Under the pieces are notes generated by a model that did no database searches, was not told the DNA's origin, and saw nothing but the letters and a program-made list of their open reading frames with translations. A DNA stretch of 22,944 nucleotides from a virus, in the IMG/VR virus record IMGVR_UViG_3300030380_000506, positions 1 to 22,944 of that record. One strand, written 5' to 3'. The position numbers and the translations under genes were made by a program. This document shows, one piece after another, positions 12,738 to 22,651 of the stretch. Position 1 is the first letter of the stretch. Each line of letters opens with the position of its first letter.

Positions 12738-13348
12738 TGTGTCATCCAGCAGTATTTACGGCAATGGGAACAAGTACAGCTACAGCAGCTACAGCAGCAA
12801 TTTATACCAATATTGGTTTAGGTGCTATGTCTATAATGCAAGCAAAGTCGGCTCAAAAAACACAAATTGCTTTAGCAAATCAAGCATATCAAGATAAAGT
12901 AGAGCAGATAAAAGATAATAGAGTTAGTGTTAAATTAGAAGCAATACAAAAAAGTAATTCTTTAGCGCAAGAATTTTTAAGAAGGCAAGCAACTAATAGA
13001 GCATTATTATCACCAAGCGGTATTGGACAAAGCAATTCTTTTGAAGCAGCAATGAGATATAACAAATCGCAATATCATCAAGAATTAAATGCTATAGCTA
13101 TTAATGAATCAAGACGACAAGCAGATTTAGCGTATGCATCTCAAGAAGCTAGAATACAATTACAGTCGACTAAAGTTGCAGCCAAATCAGCATTTCAACA
13201 AGCGCTATTAAAAAGTGCTGTAACAACATCAACTGCTATTAGCGGAATAAAACAACCGCCTGATGCTACAAGCACACTTACTAATGAAAGAAGAATTATG
13301 GGTGGTTTTAATGGAGAATATAGTCCATTAGGAGGAGCAAAAAGTTAA
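12737..13348 (+). CDS. internal virion protein (T7 gp14-like)
   Basis: A 203-residue protein, close to T7 gp14 (196), the ejected protein that forms the outer-membrane pore. The N-terminus MCHPAVFTAMG is followed by a long Ala/Thr/Gly-rich hydrophobic stretch (about 13-37), a candidate membrane segment. A Gln/Ala-rich coiled-coil-like region follows (about 38-160), including RRQATNRALLSPSGIGQSNSFEA. The C-terminus has GGFNGEYSPLGG. CGGAGGT (12721-12727) precedes its ATG and TAATG overlaps mark both ends. The assignment rests on position between nozzle and gp15-like genes, length and N-terminal pattern. Confidence 0.8.
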   Translation: MCHPAVFTAMGTSTATAATAAIYTNIGLGAMSIMQAKSAQKTQIALANQAYQDKVEQIKDNRVSVKLEAIQKSNSLAQEFLRRQATNRALLSPSGIGQSNSFEAAMRYNKSQYHQELNAIAINESRRQADLAYASQEARIQLQSTKVAAKSAFQQALLKSAVTTSTAISGIKQPPDATSTLTNERRIMGGFNGEYSPLGGAKS

Positions 13349-15912
13349 TGGCATTTGAATTTCAAAAAAGAAGATTATTTAATCCAGCTACTATAGGAGT
13401 AAATAGAGGTGGTGCATTAGAAAGAGCAGCTCAACAACAAGGAGCTGCTAAATTAAATTTATCAGAAGGTCTAAGAAGATTTGTTGATAAAACAACAGCA
13501 GAAACAAAAAAATATGAAGAAGAACGAGGAAAAAAACTTGGTGCTGGCGCTACTATAGTATATGAAGATATAACATATACAGGTGCTGATGGTATAGAAA
13601 GAACAAGAAAAATTGCTAAAAATTTTAAAACACCAGAAAACATATTAAGCTCATCATGGTCTGCAGTTACGTTTGATGAAGAAGCTACAAAAGTTTTTAC
13701 AGATGCAGCATTAGGAACAGCTAATGAGATTTTAAATATGGAAAAACAATTAACCCAAGAAAATTCTAGGTTTAATCAAGATGTTGCAGAAGTAACAGCT
13801 TTGTTTGATGCAAATATACAAGAACCATTACAAGCATTAAGACAAACAATACCTGCTGAATTAAAAACTATATTTGAAAGTGGACTTAAAACTAATATAG
13901 AAAGAACAAGAAGTACTATTGCAAACATGCAACATCAAAAATTAATAGGTTTTAAAAGAGCATCTTTTAATAAAAAAGCAACAGATTATGAAAGTCAATT
14001 TGGCTCTTGGTTTGCTGGTAGTCCAGAAGAAGGGATGAAAGCATTAAAAATTTTAAAAAATGAAGCAGATCAAAAAGCATTACAAGGAATTGAAAGCGCA
14101 CATATATGGAGTACACAATTGTTTCCTGCCTATGAAAATATGTTAAAAGCAGGAGAACGATTACAACGGTTTTTGCAAGTAGATTATAGTGATGTAGACT
14201 CATTAGCGGAAAACCATGCAAATTTAAAAAATGTTGAAATATTATTTAATTTACAAGGACAACAAGTTACTTTAATAAATAATGAAGGTGTAGCAGAAAA
14301 AGTAACTTTAAAAGATTTTGGATTAAGTGGTAATGATAATCAAATAGCAAGAAGTAAAGTAATGTCTGTTATATCAAAACAAAGAAATTTAATTTCAGAT
14401 TTATATGTTAAAGAAAAATCAACTACAAAAAATATTGACTACATAAATAACACATTAAAAATACAAGCAAGTGGCCAAGATAATAGTGTAGATAGCACAA
14501 CTTTATCTGCAAAAGGCGATAGTATGGCGTTTAGTTCTGCTATAGATAGAAATGGTACAGAAGAAACAAAAATATTAGTAGATTTATATGTTGCAGAATA
14601 TTATCCAGATGGTGGAACAACTATTGATAGCACTAATATTATTGGTCATCCAGAAGAACCACAATACAGACAATGGATTGCATCTAAATTTCAAAAATTA
14701 GGACAGCAACAGAATATTGAAATAGTATCAATGGGTGAGTCTTTAGCAAAAGTAGTAGATGATGAGACTAGAGTTCAATTAAAAAATGATTTAGTAAGTT
14801 TTTTGCAAAGACAAGCATGGACAAATGCAACATCTGCAATACATAGGTCTGATAAAGGAACAATAATAGCTTCGAATTTAATAGATAAAATACCAGGCTT
14901 AGATGCAAAACCAAAAACTGAATTTTCTCATTTATCTTTTGCATTATCGCAAACATCAACAGTAGAAGATGCTGCTGATTTATATATTTCAAATAGAATA
15001 CTTGAACCTAAAGTAAATGATAAACATTTTAAGGATGTATACGGAGAATCAGTAGGAGCAATAGACGAAAAAATAAAAAAAGAAATTGAAAGTGAGTTTA
15101 GCGATGTTAAATTTGGTGCTGATAATATGATTGGATATCGTTTTTTTAGCAACATAAGCAGACAAGTTAAAATAAATTTAGCTGGTTCATCTATGAAAAT
15201 GGATGTTCAATCAGAAACTCGTAGAGTGATGAATAATTTAATTAACACACAAGGTTATGGATTTAGTGAATACGCATATGCGTTTACTGCAAGCACAGAT
15301 GATCCAGATGAAGTTGATTTCGATCAAGGAAAAGTTTTTACAAGATGGAGCACAGATGAATTTTTTAATACACATCCATCAAGACTTCCAGATGATTATG
15401 AAGTTCCGCCAGGAACATCAGGATTATTAAACCCATATGAAATATCAACTTTGTATGATCCAAATTATTTATTACATGTAGAAGAATATGGTCAAACTGG
15501 ATCAGTTAAAAGACAAAAATTATCTAAAACTGTTTTATATTATGAAATGCAAGAAGAACTAAAAGAACATGTAAATATTAATAATACAAATAATCCACAA
15601 TTCCAAATAGAAGAAGAACCTATATTAGGTAAAAATATAAAATTATTTTCTATTGGAAACTCACCTACAGCAGATGGTGTAGTTTATCAATATATGTATT
15701 TACCTAATATAGCTGGAACAAAAGCAAGACCAATACTTGATTATTTAGGAAATAATTTAACTATTAGTCGTAAAGAATTAGTATCAAGAAGTGGTAGCAA
15801 CAATACAAATATAGACAAACATGTAAAAACAAATTTAAATTATGGCAAAGTGTTTAATCAAAGCGCAGATATGCTAGCAAAACAATTTGCGCCATTTTAT
15901 AAAGGTAACTAA
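13348..15912 (+). CDS. internal virion protein (T7 gp15-like)
   Basis: An 854-residue protein (T7 gp15 has 747), soluble and largely helical, with a long helical region around residues 110-260. It should be stored in the head core and ejected to form the periplasmic part of the DNA channel. The start FEFQKRRLFNPATIGVNRGGALERAAQQQG is a plausible head-core anchor. No catalytic motif is evident. It is very AT-rich with many AAA and ATA codons. AGGAGG (13330-13335) precedes the start, and both ends overlap neighbours as TAATG. Assignment is mostly by size and order. Confidence 0.72.
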   Translation: MAFEFQKRRLFNPATIGVNRGGALERAAQQQGAAKLNLSEGLRRFVDKTTAETKKYEEERGKKLGAGATIVYEDITYTGADGIERTRKIAKNFKTPENILSSSWSAVTFDEEATKVFTDAALGTANEILNMEKQLTQENSRFNQDVAEVTALFDANIQEPLQALRQTIPAELKTIFESGLKTNIERTRSTIANMQHQKLIGFKRASFNKKATDYESQFGSWFAGSPEEGMKALKILKNEADQKALQGIESAHIWSTQLFPAYENMLKAGERLQRFLQVDYSDVDSLAENHANLKNVEILFNLQGQQVTLINNEGVAEKVTLKDFGLSGNDNQIARSKVMSVISKQRNLISDLYVKEKSTTKNIDYINNTLKIQASGQDNSVDSTTLSAKGDSMAFSSAIDRNGTEETKILVDLYVAEYYPDGGTTIDSTNIIGHPEEPQYRQWIASKFQKLGQQQNIEIVSMGESLAKVVDDETRVQLKNDLVSFLQRQAWTNATSAIHRSDKGTIIASNLIDKIPGLDAKPKTEFSHLSFALSQTSTVEDAADLYISNRILEPKVNDKHFKDVYGESVGAIDEKIKKEIESEFSDVKFGADNMIGYRFFSNISRQVKINLAGSSMKMDVQSETRRVMNNLINTQGYGFSEYAYAFTASTDDPDEVDFDQGKVFTRWSTDEFFNTHPSRLPDDYEVPPGTSGLLNPYEISTLYDPNYLLHVEEYGQTGSVKRQKLSKTVLYYEMQEELKEHVNINNTNNPQFQIEEEPILGKNIKLFSIGNSPTADGVVYQYMYLPNIAGTKARPILDYLGNNLTISRKELVSRSGSNNTNIDKHVKTNLNYGKVFNQSADMLAKQFAPFYKGN

Positions 15913-18900
15913 TGGCAGTAGTAGAAAGAGATAAGTGGTTTGAAAATGGTCCATTTCCTGCGCAAGAGCCAATGGCTAGTCGCAGACAAAAACTTATACC
16001 AGATGCTTCATACTGGGACACAATAAGTGCAGCATGGCAACTTGAACCAGTAGGACAATTGTATTTATCTAATGAAAGCACATTTTTAGATTTACCTGAA
16101 AATCCAGTTATTGATATAGACACACAAATAGAAGATGCAGGATTAAGTTATTATTCTGAATATTTTAATGACATTAGAAATCAAGAACATTTTGATTATC
16201 TTGTAGAAAAAATACATTTCAACAATCATCAAAGAGATATTAGAGATAATGGTGGTTTTATGCCAGAAATTATTGCTGCATTTCTTGATCCAATTACATA
16301 TCTTCCTATACCATTTGTAAAAGGCATGACTTTTGGCACAAGATTTGTTAAAGGCGCAGGATATAGTGCGGCAGCAGTAGCATCAGGAGAACCAATAAGA
16401 CATGCATATGATCCAACAGCTACAGCAACAGAGTCAATTATGTATGTAGGAGCTGGCTCTTTGCTTGGTGGTAGCATGATTGCTGCATTTGGTAAACGTG
16501 GTATTAAAGGTTTTGATGATCCAGATTTATCATTAAAGACAACAGAGGAAAAAGCTCAAAAAGTATTTAAAGAATCTTGGAATATGGAAAACGATACTTT
16601 TGTATCCGATATGTATGATGCTGATAGTCCTATTACATATGATTTAGAAATAGATGGCGTTGTTGATGGTTCAAGCTATAAATTAGAAAATGGCGGTCAA
16701 TTAGAAGGTATAGACAAACCAATTAAAATACTTAATGCTGGTGATTTATATAATGGCAAAAAACTAGAACAAGACACTATTATAATAGATCATGCTATTA
16801 TAGAAAGAAAGTTTAGAGATGGTACATATGTAAATCCTGATATACCAGGCAGCATAAAATTACCTGATCAATTTGCATCAACCGATGATTATTTAAAATT
16901 TTTAATAAAAAAAGAACATATTAAACAAAAAGGTCAAGCTCCAGATGGCTATGATGCAATAGATAGTGAAAATTTATTAAATCAAGAAGTATTAGAATCT
17001 ATACGTGCATCTAAAATTGGTAGACAAACATCAGGTAGAAATTCAGAAAGAAGTTGGTTTGCAGAAAATGTTGATAGATTTATTACTCCAGTTGGAGAAT
17101 TGTTAAATAATAAATTACGCAATAAAGAAATGAATAATAAAGTTGCTGATTTAGCATTAGAAATGTTTGGCGACTCAGCTACAGTAACTAGAGCATCTAA
17201 AGCTGGATATTCAGTACCTCAATCAGCTTTAGTAAAAGCAACAGCAAACCATTTTAAAACAGTAGGTGGATTTAATAAAGTTTTACAAGATGCATTTCAA
17301 AAATATAGAAAACAAATAAATACAGTATCAGAACAAGTAGCTGGATATAATCTTGGAGCTACTGGAATAAGAACAGCAGATATAATAGATAGTGGTATTA
17401 GAAAATTAGGCGGAAGAAAAAATATAGAAGAACCAATAAAGTTTAGAGAATTTAATGAACTTATAACAAAAGCTATAAGAGATAAAGAATATTATGCAAC
17501 CGCACCAAAAGAAATAAAAGAAGTTGCTGACAAGATAAGAAATATATATCGAATGATTGGTGAAGAAGCAGATAAACTAGGTATGTTTAAAAATTTAAAA
17601 ACTATAGCAAATCAAATAGAAATTTATACAAATAATGTAGCTAGAGCAACAGCAATGTTAAAAAACCACAAAAAAAAATATCCTAATGATAAAGTAGGAT
17701 TAGAAAGAATAAAAACAAATAGAGATTATGCTGCAAAACAATTAAAACAATTTAAGTTTCAAGAAAAAGAATTGTTAGATGGTACAACAGAAGCATTTAA
17801 TCCATTAGTAGAAAATTATGTTAATCGTATTTATGACATTGATGCAATATTAGATGACCTTGCAAATGAAGATTGGATTGCTCCAACTACACTACCAAAT
17901 ATAGATATAAAATCAGGTTTAGCTATAGGCATGCAAGTTAGAAATAATGATGCAATAGGTAGAATTACTAATATAGATAACAAAGGAAATATAAAAGCAC
18001 TTATTAATGAAGAAACAATTACTATAAAAAAGAAAGATATAGATTTAGTTGGTAAAAAACTAAATGATAATTATGATGCTAGATATTTTACTGTACCAAA
18101 AGAAAATACATTTAGAGGAATTATATTTAACTCATTTGTGCGAAATAAAAATATTACAAATCCTTTAGATATATATCAAGTAAATGCAAGAGTTGATAAA
18201 ACTATTAAAGATATAACAAGAGATGCACAAAATATTGATATGGATGGTGATACTATACATCAATATAGTCCAGATGCTGAAAGAACAATAACAGCAGAAA
18301 ATTCATTACATCATCGTTCAATAAATGCAACAGATAAAGAACTTATGCCATTTTTAATAAATGATATAAATTATTTAATGAGAGCATATTCAGAACGTAT
18401 GCACAAAAGAATTGAAATGACCAGAAAATTTGGTGAAGCAACAGCAGAAAATAAATTATGGAATATGGAGATGGATCTTTTAGAGTTTGAATATAAAGGA
18501 AATGGTGATTTAAAAGAAATCACAAAGTTAACTAATCATTTAATAGATAGCAGAGATAAAGTCTATAATTTATTTAATACAGCAGATCCAGAAAGTTTTA
18601 TGAAATCAAGACTGCCAGCTACAATTAGAAATTGGGCTAGCACAGCTATGATGGGTAAAGTTTTATTTGCATCTATTGTTGATTTTGCTCGTATACCAAT
18701 GGTTCATGGATTGTCAAACACAATGAGATATTTAAATAGTAAACATCTATTTGCAGCAGACAAAAAAGAATTCAATGAACAAATAGCACAAAATGCATGG
18801 CTAGGTGATGTATTTGATGTTGTTATGAATAATAGTTCTTATAGACAAATGGCTAATACTGAGCAAAGAGTTGGTCGAGGTGTATCTGCATTTGATAGAT

Positions 18901-19937
18901 TTTTTGATAAAAGAATTATGAAACCAACAGAAGCAGTACAAGCACCATTTTATCATATGAATTTATTGTCTGCCTGGACACATAAAATGAAAGAAATGAC
19001 ACAGCATATTTCAACACATAGATTTTTAGAAGATGCGCAAAAAGTTGCTAATAATACAGCAACAGATTTTGATATTACAAGATTAGCTAGTTATGGAATA
19101 TCAAAACAAGAAGCAAGAGCAATAGGTAAGTTACCTATGCATAAAACAACCAATGGAATGTTATATGTAAAACAAAAAGAATGGGCTGCAACAAAAAATG
19201 GTTTAGAGTATGGTGATAAATTAAGATTTGCATCATTTCAAGATGTGCAAAGAACAATTATTACACCAAGTCTTGCAGATAAACCAAACATGATGTTTGG
19301 TGTTATACGTATACATGATGAAGGATTAGCAGAAACATTTGATAACTCTGTATTTAGATTTTTAGGTGGTTTTGAAAAAACTAAATATGGAGGTAAATTT
19401 AATAATGGCTTTTTAGCATTACCATTTCAATTTTATGCATGGTCATTTGCAGCAAACAGAAAATTATTATTATCAGGATTGTCAGGTAGAGAAGCTGATA
19501 TAGCAGCAGGTATTGTAGCAATGATAGGTTTTGCAGCTATGGGTGATTATTTAAAAAACCCAACATATTATATGCATAAGTCTAATGAAGAAAGAATATA
19601 TAGAGCAATAGAAATGTCTGGAATTACTGGATTAGTAGGAGATGTAAACTTTGCTTTAGAAGTTGTATCAGAAGGTATGTTTGATACTCCAATGGGAGTT
19701 AGACCTATATTAGGCATACCAGGAAGATTTGGAGAAGCTAATATTGCTGATGCAACAGGTGAATTTATTGGACCAGCACCAGGAATGTTTGCTGATGTAA
19801 TACATGCATTAGGCACAGATGCTCCATTTGACGAAAAAGCCCAAACATTTAGGCGTTTAATTCCATTTAATAATTTGATATTCTTAGATGGATTGTTTAA
19901 AAAAATATACAATCAAGGAGTAGAGGTACTAAGATGA
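15912..19937 (+). CDS. internal virion protein (T7 gp16-like)
   Basis: A 1341-residue protein, nearly the length of T7 gp16 (1318), the large ejection protein that spans the inner membrane. Three hydrophobic stretches are visible: about 117-140 (IIAAFLDPITYLPIPFVKG), about 174-195 (ESIMYVGAGSLLGGSMIAAFG) and near the C-terminus about 1197-1214 (GIVAMIGFAAMGDYL). The middle is long, helical and lysine-rich. I see no clear transglycosylase motif at the N-terminus, unlike T7 gp16; the lysozyme gene at 2428 may supply that activity. AAGGT (15901-15905) precedes the ATG in TAATG; the end shares ATGA with the fibre gene. Confidence 0.78.
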   Translation: MAVVERDKWFENGPFPAQEPMASRRQKLIPDASYWDTISAAWQLEPVGQLYLSNESTFLDLPENPVIDIDTQIEDAGLSYYSEYFNDIRNQEHFDYLVEKIHFNNHQRDIRDNGGFMPEIIAAFLDPITYLPIPFVKGMTFGTRFVKGAGYSAAAVASGEPIRHAYDPTATATESIMYVGAGSLLGGSMIAAFGKRGIKGFDDPDLSLKTTEEKAQKVFKESWNMENDTFVSDMYDADSPITYDLEIDGVVDGSSYKLENGGQLEGIDKPIKILNAGDLYNGKKLEQDTIIIDHAIIERKFRDGTYVNPDIPGSIKLPDQFASTDDYLKFLIKKEHIKQKGQAPDGYDAIDSENLLNQEVLESIRASKIGRQTSGRNSERSWFAENVDRFITPVGELLNNKLRNKEMNNKVADLALEMFGDSATVTRASKAGYSVPQSALVKATANHFKTVGGFNKVLQDAFQKYRKQINTVSEQVAGYNLGATGIRTADIIDSGIRKLGGRKNIEEPIKFREFNELITKAIRDKEYYATAPKEIKEVADKIRNIYRMIGEEADKLGMFKNLKTIANQIEIYTNNVARATAMLKNHKKKYPNDKVGLERIKTNRDYAAKQLKQFKFQEKELLDGTTEAFNPLVENYVNRIYDIDAILDDLANEDWIAPTTLPNIDIKSGLAIGMQVRNNDAIGRITNIDNKGNIKALINEETITIKKKDIDLVGKKLNDNYDARYFTVPKENTFRGIIFNSFVRNKNITNPLDIYQVNARVDKTIKDITRDAQNIDMDGDTIHQYSPDAERTITAENSLHHRSINATDKELMPFLINDINYLMRAYSERMHKRIEMTRKFGEATAENKLWNMEMDLLEFEYKGNGDLKEITKLTNHLIDSRDKVYNLFNTADPESFMKSRLPATIRNWASTAMMGKVLFASIVDFARIPMVHGLSNTMRYLNSKHLFAADKKEFNEQIAQNAWLGDVFDVVMNNSSYRQMANTEQRVGRGVSAFDRFFDKRIMKPTEAVQAPFYHMNLLSAWTHKMKEMTQHISTHRFLEDAQKVANNTATDFDITRLASYGISKQEARAIGKLPMHKTTNGMLYVKQKEWAATKNGLEYGDKLRFASFQDVQRTIITPSLADKPNMMFGVIRIHDEGLAETFDNSVFRFLGGFEKTKYGGKFNNGFLALPFQFYAWSFAANRKLLLSGLSGREADIAAGIVAMIGFAAMGDYLKNPTYYMHKSNEERIYRAIEMSGITGLVGDVNFALEVVSEGMFDTPMGVRPILGIPGRFGEANIADATGEFIGPAPGMFADVIHALGTDAPFDEKAQTFRRLIPFNNLIFLDGLFKKIYNQGVEVLR

Positions 19938-21754
19938 CAATAGCAACAGCTAAAAATAACCCAAGAAATACCTATACCGCTACTGGTGGACAAACAGTAT
20001 TTACTATAGGTTTTGAGTTTTTTGCCACAGGAGATATTAAAGTATTTCGTAATGGCACAGCACTAACATTTAATGCTGCACCGAGTAGTGTTGCACAGTT
20101 TAGTGTGCAAGGTGTATCAAACGCTAGTGATAGTGCATATGAGTTTGGTGCAGGTGGTACAGTAACATTGGGAGCTGGTGCTACAGCAGATGACAGTATT
20201 GTAATTGTACGAGACATAACAGTAGAAAGAACCACAGACTTTACTCCAGCCGCATCATTTGATGTAACAGCATTAAATACACAGCTTGATACGTTAATGG
20301 CTATGATGGCAGAGAGAGAAGAAAGCACCTCAAGATCATTACGATTACCACTAGCAGAAACAACTACAAACTTTGACATGCAACTACCTGTCAAAGCAAC
20401 TAGAGCAAACAAAATATTAGAATTTGATAATGATGGTAATCCAGCAGCTTTAGTAACATCAACAAACTTAGCTACACTTGGCAACATTACATCTGATATA
20501 AGTGCTGTTGCAGCAGTAGCTAGCAATGTAACAACTGTTGCAGGTGTTGCAAGCAATGTTACAACAGTAGCAGGTATAGCTACTGATGTTACTGCAGTCT
20601 CAGGCAAAACTACTGAAATAGGTAGATTAGGTACAAGTGATGCAATAGCAGACATGGCATTACTAGGAACTTCTGCGGTAATAACAGATATGGGCTTACT
20701 AGGAACTTCTGCAAACGTTACTGCTATGGGCCATTTAGGTACATCAGGAAATGTAACAGCAATGGGTTTGTTAGGCACAAGTGATGTTGTAGCAGATATG
20801 GCATTGTTAGGAACAAGTGATGTTGTAGCTGATATGGCTTTACTTGCAAATGCAGATGTTATAGCTGACATGAATACATTAGCAACCAGCGACATTGTGA
20901 GTGATCTAAACACACTTGCAACTAGCGATATAGTAGCTGACTTAAATACACTAGCTACATCAGATATAGTTTCAGATATTAATACGTTAGCTACATCTGA
21001 TATAGTTTCTGATTTAAATACATTAGCCACATCAGATATTGTTAGTGATATAAATACATTAGCAACCTCAGATGTTGTTACTGATTTAAATTTATTAGCT
21101 ACTTCTGATTTTGTATCAGATTTAAATACATTAGCGACATCAACTAATGTAACTAATATAGCTACAGTAGCTACAAATATATCTGGAGTTAATAGCTTTG
21201 CAGCAAGATATAGAGTAACTAGTGGTGATCCAGGCTCAGACAATGATGCTGGTGATCTAAACTTTAATACCTCTAGTAATGTGTTAAAGTTTTATAATGG
21301 TAGTGCATGGGTAACTATAGATAGCACTACAGCTTTAGATAGTGAGGTTACTGGCACGTTACCTGTAGCTAATGGTGGTACAGGTGCTACTTCACTAACA
21401 GCAAATGGAGTATTAATAGGTAATGGTACATCAGCAGTAACGGCTGTTGATATGTCTACCAAAGGAAATATACTAGCAGGGGATGGCTCAGGCAATCCAT
21501 CTGCACTTGGTGTAGGTACAAATGATTTTGTACTAACAGCAGATAGCAGTACAGCAACAGGACTAAAATGGTCAGTAGCTGCGGCTGGTGCAACAGGTGG
21601 TGGTACAGACCAGGTGTTTTATGAAAACGCTAGAGTGATGACTACCAACTACACCATAACATCTAGCAAATCAGCTAGTACGGTAGGACCATTAACTATT
21701 AATAGTGGTGTAACATTAACCATACCAAGCGGAGAGAGGTTAGTAATCTTATGA
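19934..21754 (+). CDS. tail fibre with T7 gp17-type anchor and 12-residue repeats
   Basis: A 606-residue fibre. Residues 1-150 match the T7 gp17 N-terminal anchor that binds the tail: YTATGGQTVFTIGFEFF, DIKVFRNGT, a gap, then DDSIVIVRDITVERTTDFTP and a helix LNTQLDTLMAMMAEREE. A shaft follows, made of three 10-residue repeats (195-224) and fifteen 12-residue repeats (232-411). The distal part has GDLNFNTSSNVLKFYNGSAW, then PVANGGTGATSLTANGVLIGNGTS and a short beta end with INSGVTLTIPSGE. It should reach for the host surface. The start and end both use ATGA overlaps, tying it to the ejection gene and to the S74 fibre gene. Confidence 0.88.
   Translation: MTIATAKNNPRNTYTATGGQTVFTIGFEFFATGDIKVFRNGTALTFNAAPSSVAQFSVQGVSNASDSAYEFGAGGTVTLGAGATADDSIVIVRDITVERTTDFTPAASFDVTALNTQLDTLMAMMAEREESTSRSLRLPLAETTTNFDMQLPVKATRANKILEFDNDGNPAALVTSTNLATLGNITSDISAVAAVASNVTTVAGVASNVTTVAGIATDVTAVSGKTTEIGRLGTSDAIADMALLGTSAVITDMGLLGTSANVTAMGHLGTSGNVTAMGLLGTSDVVADMALLGTSDVVADMALLANADVIADMNTLATSDIVSDLNTLATSDIVADLNTLATSDIVSDINTLATSDIVSDLNTLATSDIVSDINTLATSDVVTDLNLLATSDFVSDLNTLATSTNVTNIATVATNISGVNSFAARYRVTSGDPGSDNDAGDLNFNTSSNVLKFYNGSAWVTIDSTTALDSEVTGTLPVANGGTGATSLTANGVLIGNGTSAVTAVDMSTKGNILAGDGSGNPSALGVGTNDFVLTADSSTATGLKWSVAAAGATGGGTDQVFYENARVMTTNYTITSSKSASTVGPLTINSGVTLTIPSGERLVIL
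20516..20605 (+). repeat. three 30-bp units coding 10-residue repeats
   Basis: The units encode VASNVTTVAG, VASNVTTVAG and IATDVTAVSG (20516-20545, 20546-20575, 20576-20605). The first two are identical in protein but differ in several codons. They start the fibre shaft and lead into the 12-residue repeats. Confidence 0.85.
20627..21166 (+). repeat. fifteen 36-bp units coding 12-residue repeats
   Basis: Fifteen back-to-back 36-base units encode 12-residue repeats. Units 1-6 are of the type LGTSDVVADMAL, unit 7 is intermediate, and units 8-14 are of the type LATSDIVSDLNT; unit 15 drifts to LATSTNVTNIAT. The hydrophobic spacing (L, then I/V-V, then L/M/I) suits a regular trimeric shaft. Codons differ widely even where the protein is identical. 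Confidence 0.9.
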
Positions 21755-22650
21755 CATGTAAAATTAATGCAGATACCAGCGATGGTTTAAAGATAGTTTC
21801 TGACACAAGTGGTGAAATAGAAATACAAGACAATGGTGCTACTAGGCTAACTGTTGGTGATACATCTACATTTGCTACTGATTTAACAGTTACTACCGCA
21901 GGTAGTGGTGTTACAGATATTTTAAAATTAACAACAACTGCTTCAAATACTGTGCCTAGTATACTTTTTAATTCTGATATTGGTGGCACTCAACATGATG
22001 TAGGAAGAATTAGAGCATTTCAAGGAAGTTCTTCGGCTGGTGGTATTATTTTTGAAACAGAAGATAGCGGTTCAATAGCAGAAAGAGTAAGAATACAAGC
22101 TACTGGTAATGTATTGTTAGGTAAAACTTCTGAATCTTATGGCACTGATGGTTGGTGTATTAAACAAAATGGTCGTATGCACTCATCTGTATCAGTAAGT
22201 GATGACAATATAGCATTAGATAAAGATGGCACAGGAAACTTTATTTATTTTTCTACTGGAACAACACAGCGAGGGCAAATAAGTTATGACGGCTCTAATG
22301 TTTTATATGGGACAAGCTCTGATTATAGGTTAAAAGAAAATGTAGATTATAGTTTTGATGCAACTACAAGATTAAAACAACTTAAACCTTGTAGATTTAA
22401 CTGGATTGCTGACGATACCAATACTTTGCAAGATGGATTTATAGCACATGAGGTTGCTAGCGTTGTAGCAAATGCTGTATACGGAACTAAAGATGCTACA
22501 AAACAACAAGATGTATACGATTCAGATGGAGAAAAAACAGGTACAGAAACAATACCTGATTACCAATCAATAGACCATAGTAAACTTGTACCATTATTGG
22601 TTAAAACTATACAAGAACTTGAAGCAAGAATAACAGCATTGGAGAGTTAA
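21751..22650 (+). CDS. tail spike/fibre with S74 intramolecular chaperone domain
   Basis: A 299-residue protein. Residues about 1-185 are beta-rich fibre repeats (GLKIVSDTSGEIEIQDNGATRLTVGD, NVLLGKTS, GTTQRGQISYDG). The C-terminal 110 residues are a peptidase S74 chaperone: SSDYRLKENV with candidate catalytic Ser190 and Lys195, five residues apart as in known members, then LKPCRFNWIADD, DGFIAHEVASVV and YQSIDHSKLVPLLVKTIQELEARI as the final helix. Such domains help the trimer fold and then cut themselves off. The start is in ATGA with the fibre gene's stop. It has no tail-anchor domain of its own, so it may bind the preceding fibre. Confidence 0.88.
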   Translation: MTCKINADTSDGLKIVSDTSGEIEIQDNGATRLTVGDTSTFATDLTVTTAGSGVTDILKLTTTASNTVPSILFNSDIGGTQHDVGRIRAFQGSSSAGGIIFETEDSGSIAERVRIQATGNVLLGKTSESYGTDGWCIKQNGRMHSSVSVSDDNIALDKDGTGNFIYFSTGTTQRGQISYDGSNVLYGTSSDYRLKENVDYSFDATTRLKQLKPCRFNWIADDTNTLQDGFIAHEVASVVANAVYGTKDATKQQDVYDSDGEKTGTETIPDYQSIDHSKLVPLLVKTIQELEARITALES

Positions 22651-22651
22651 G

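Noticed and set aside
19972-21243. 423-residue open frame on the minus strand within the fibre gene
   Set aside because: It lies opposite the repeat shaft; its Ser/Val/Ala-rich repetitive product is what the complement of these repeats yields, and the plus-strand gene has clear tail-fibre domains.
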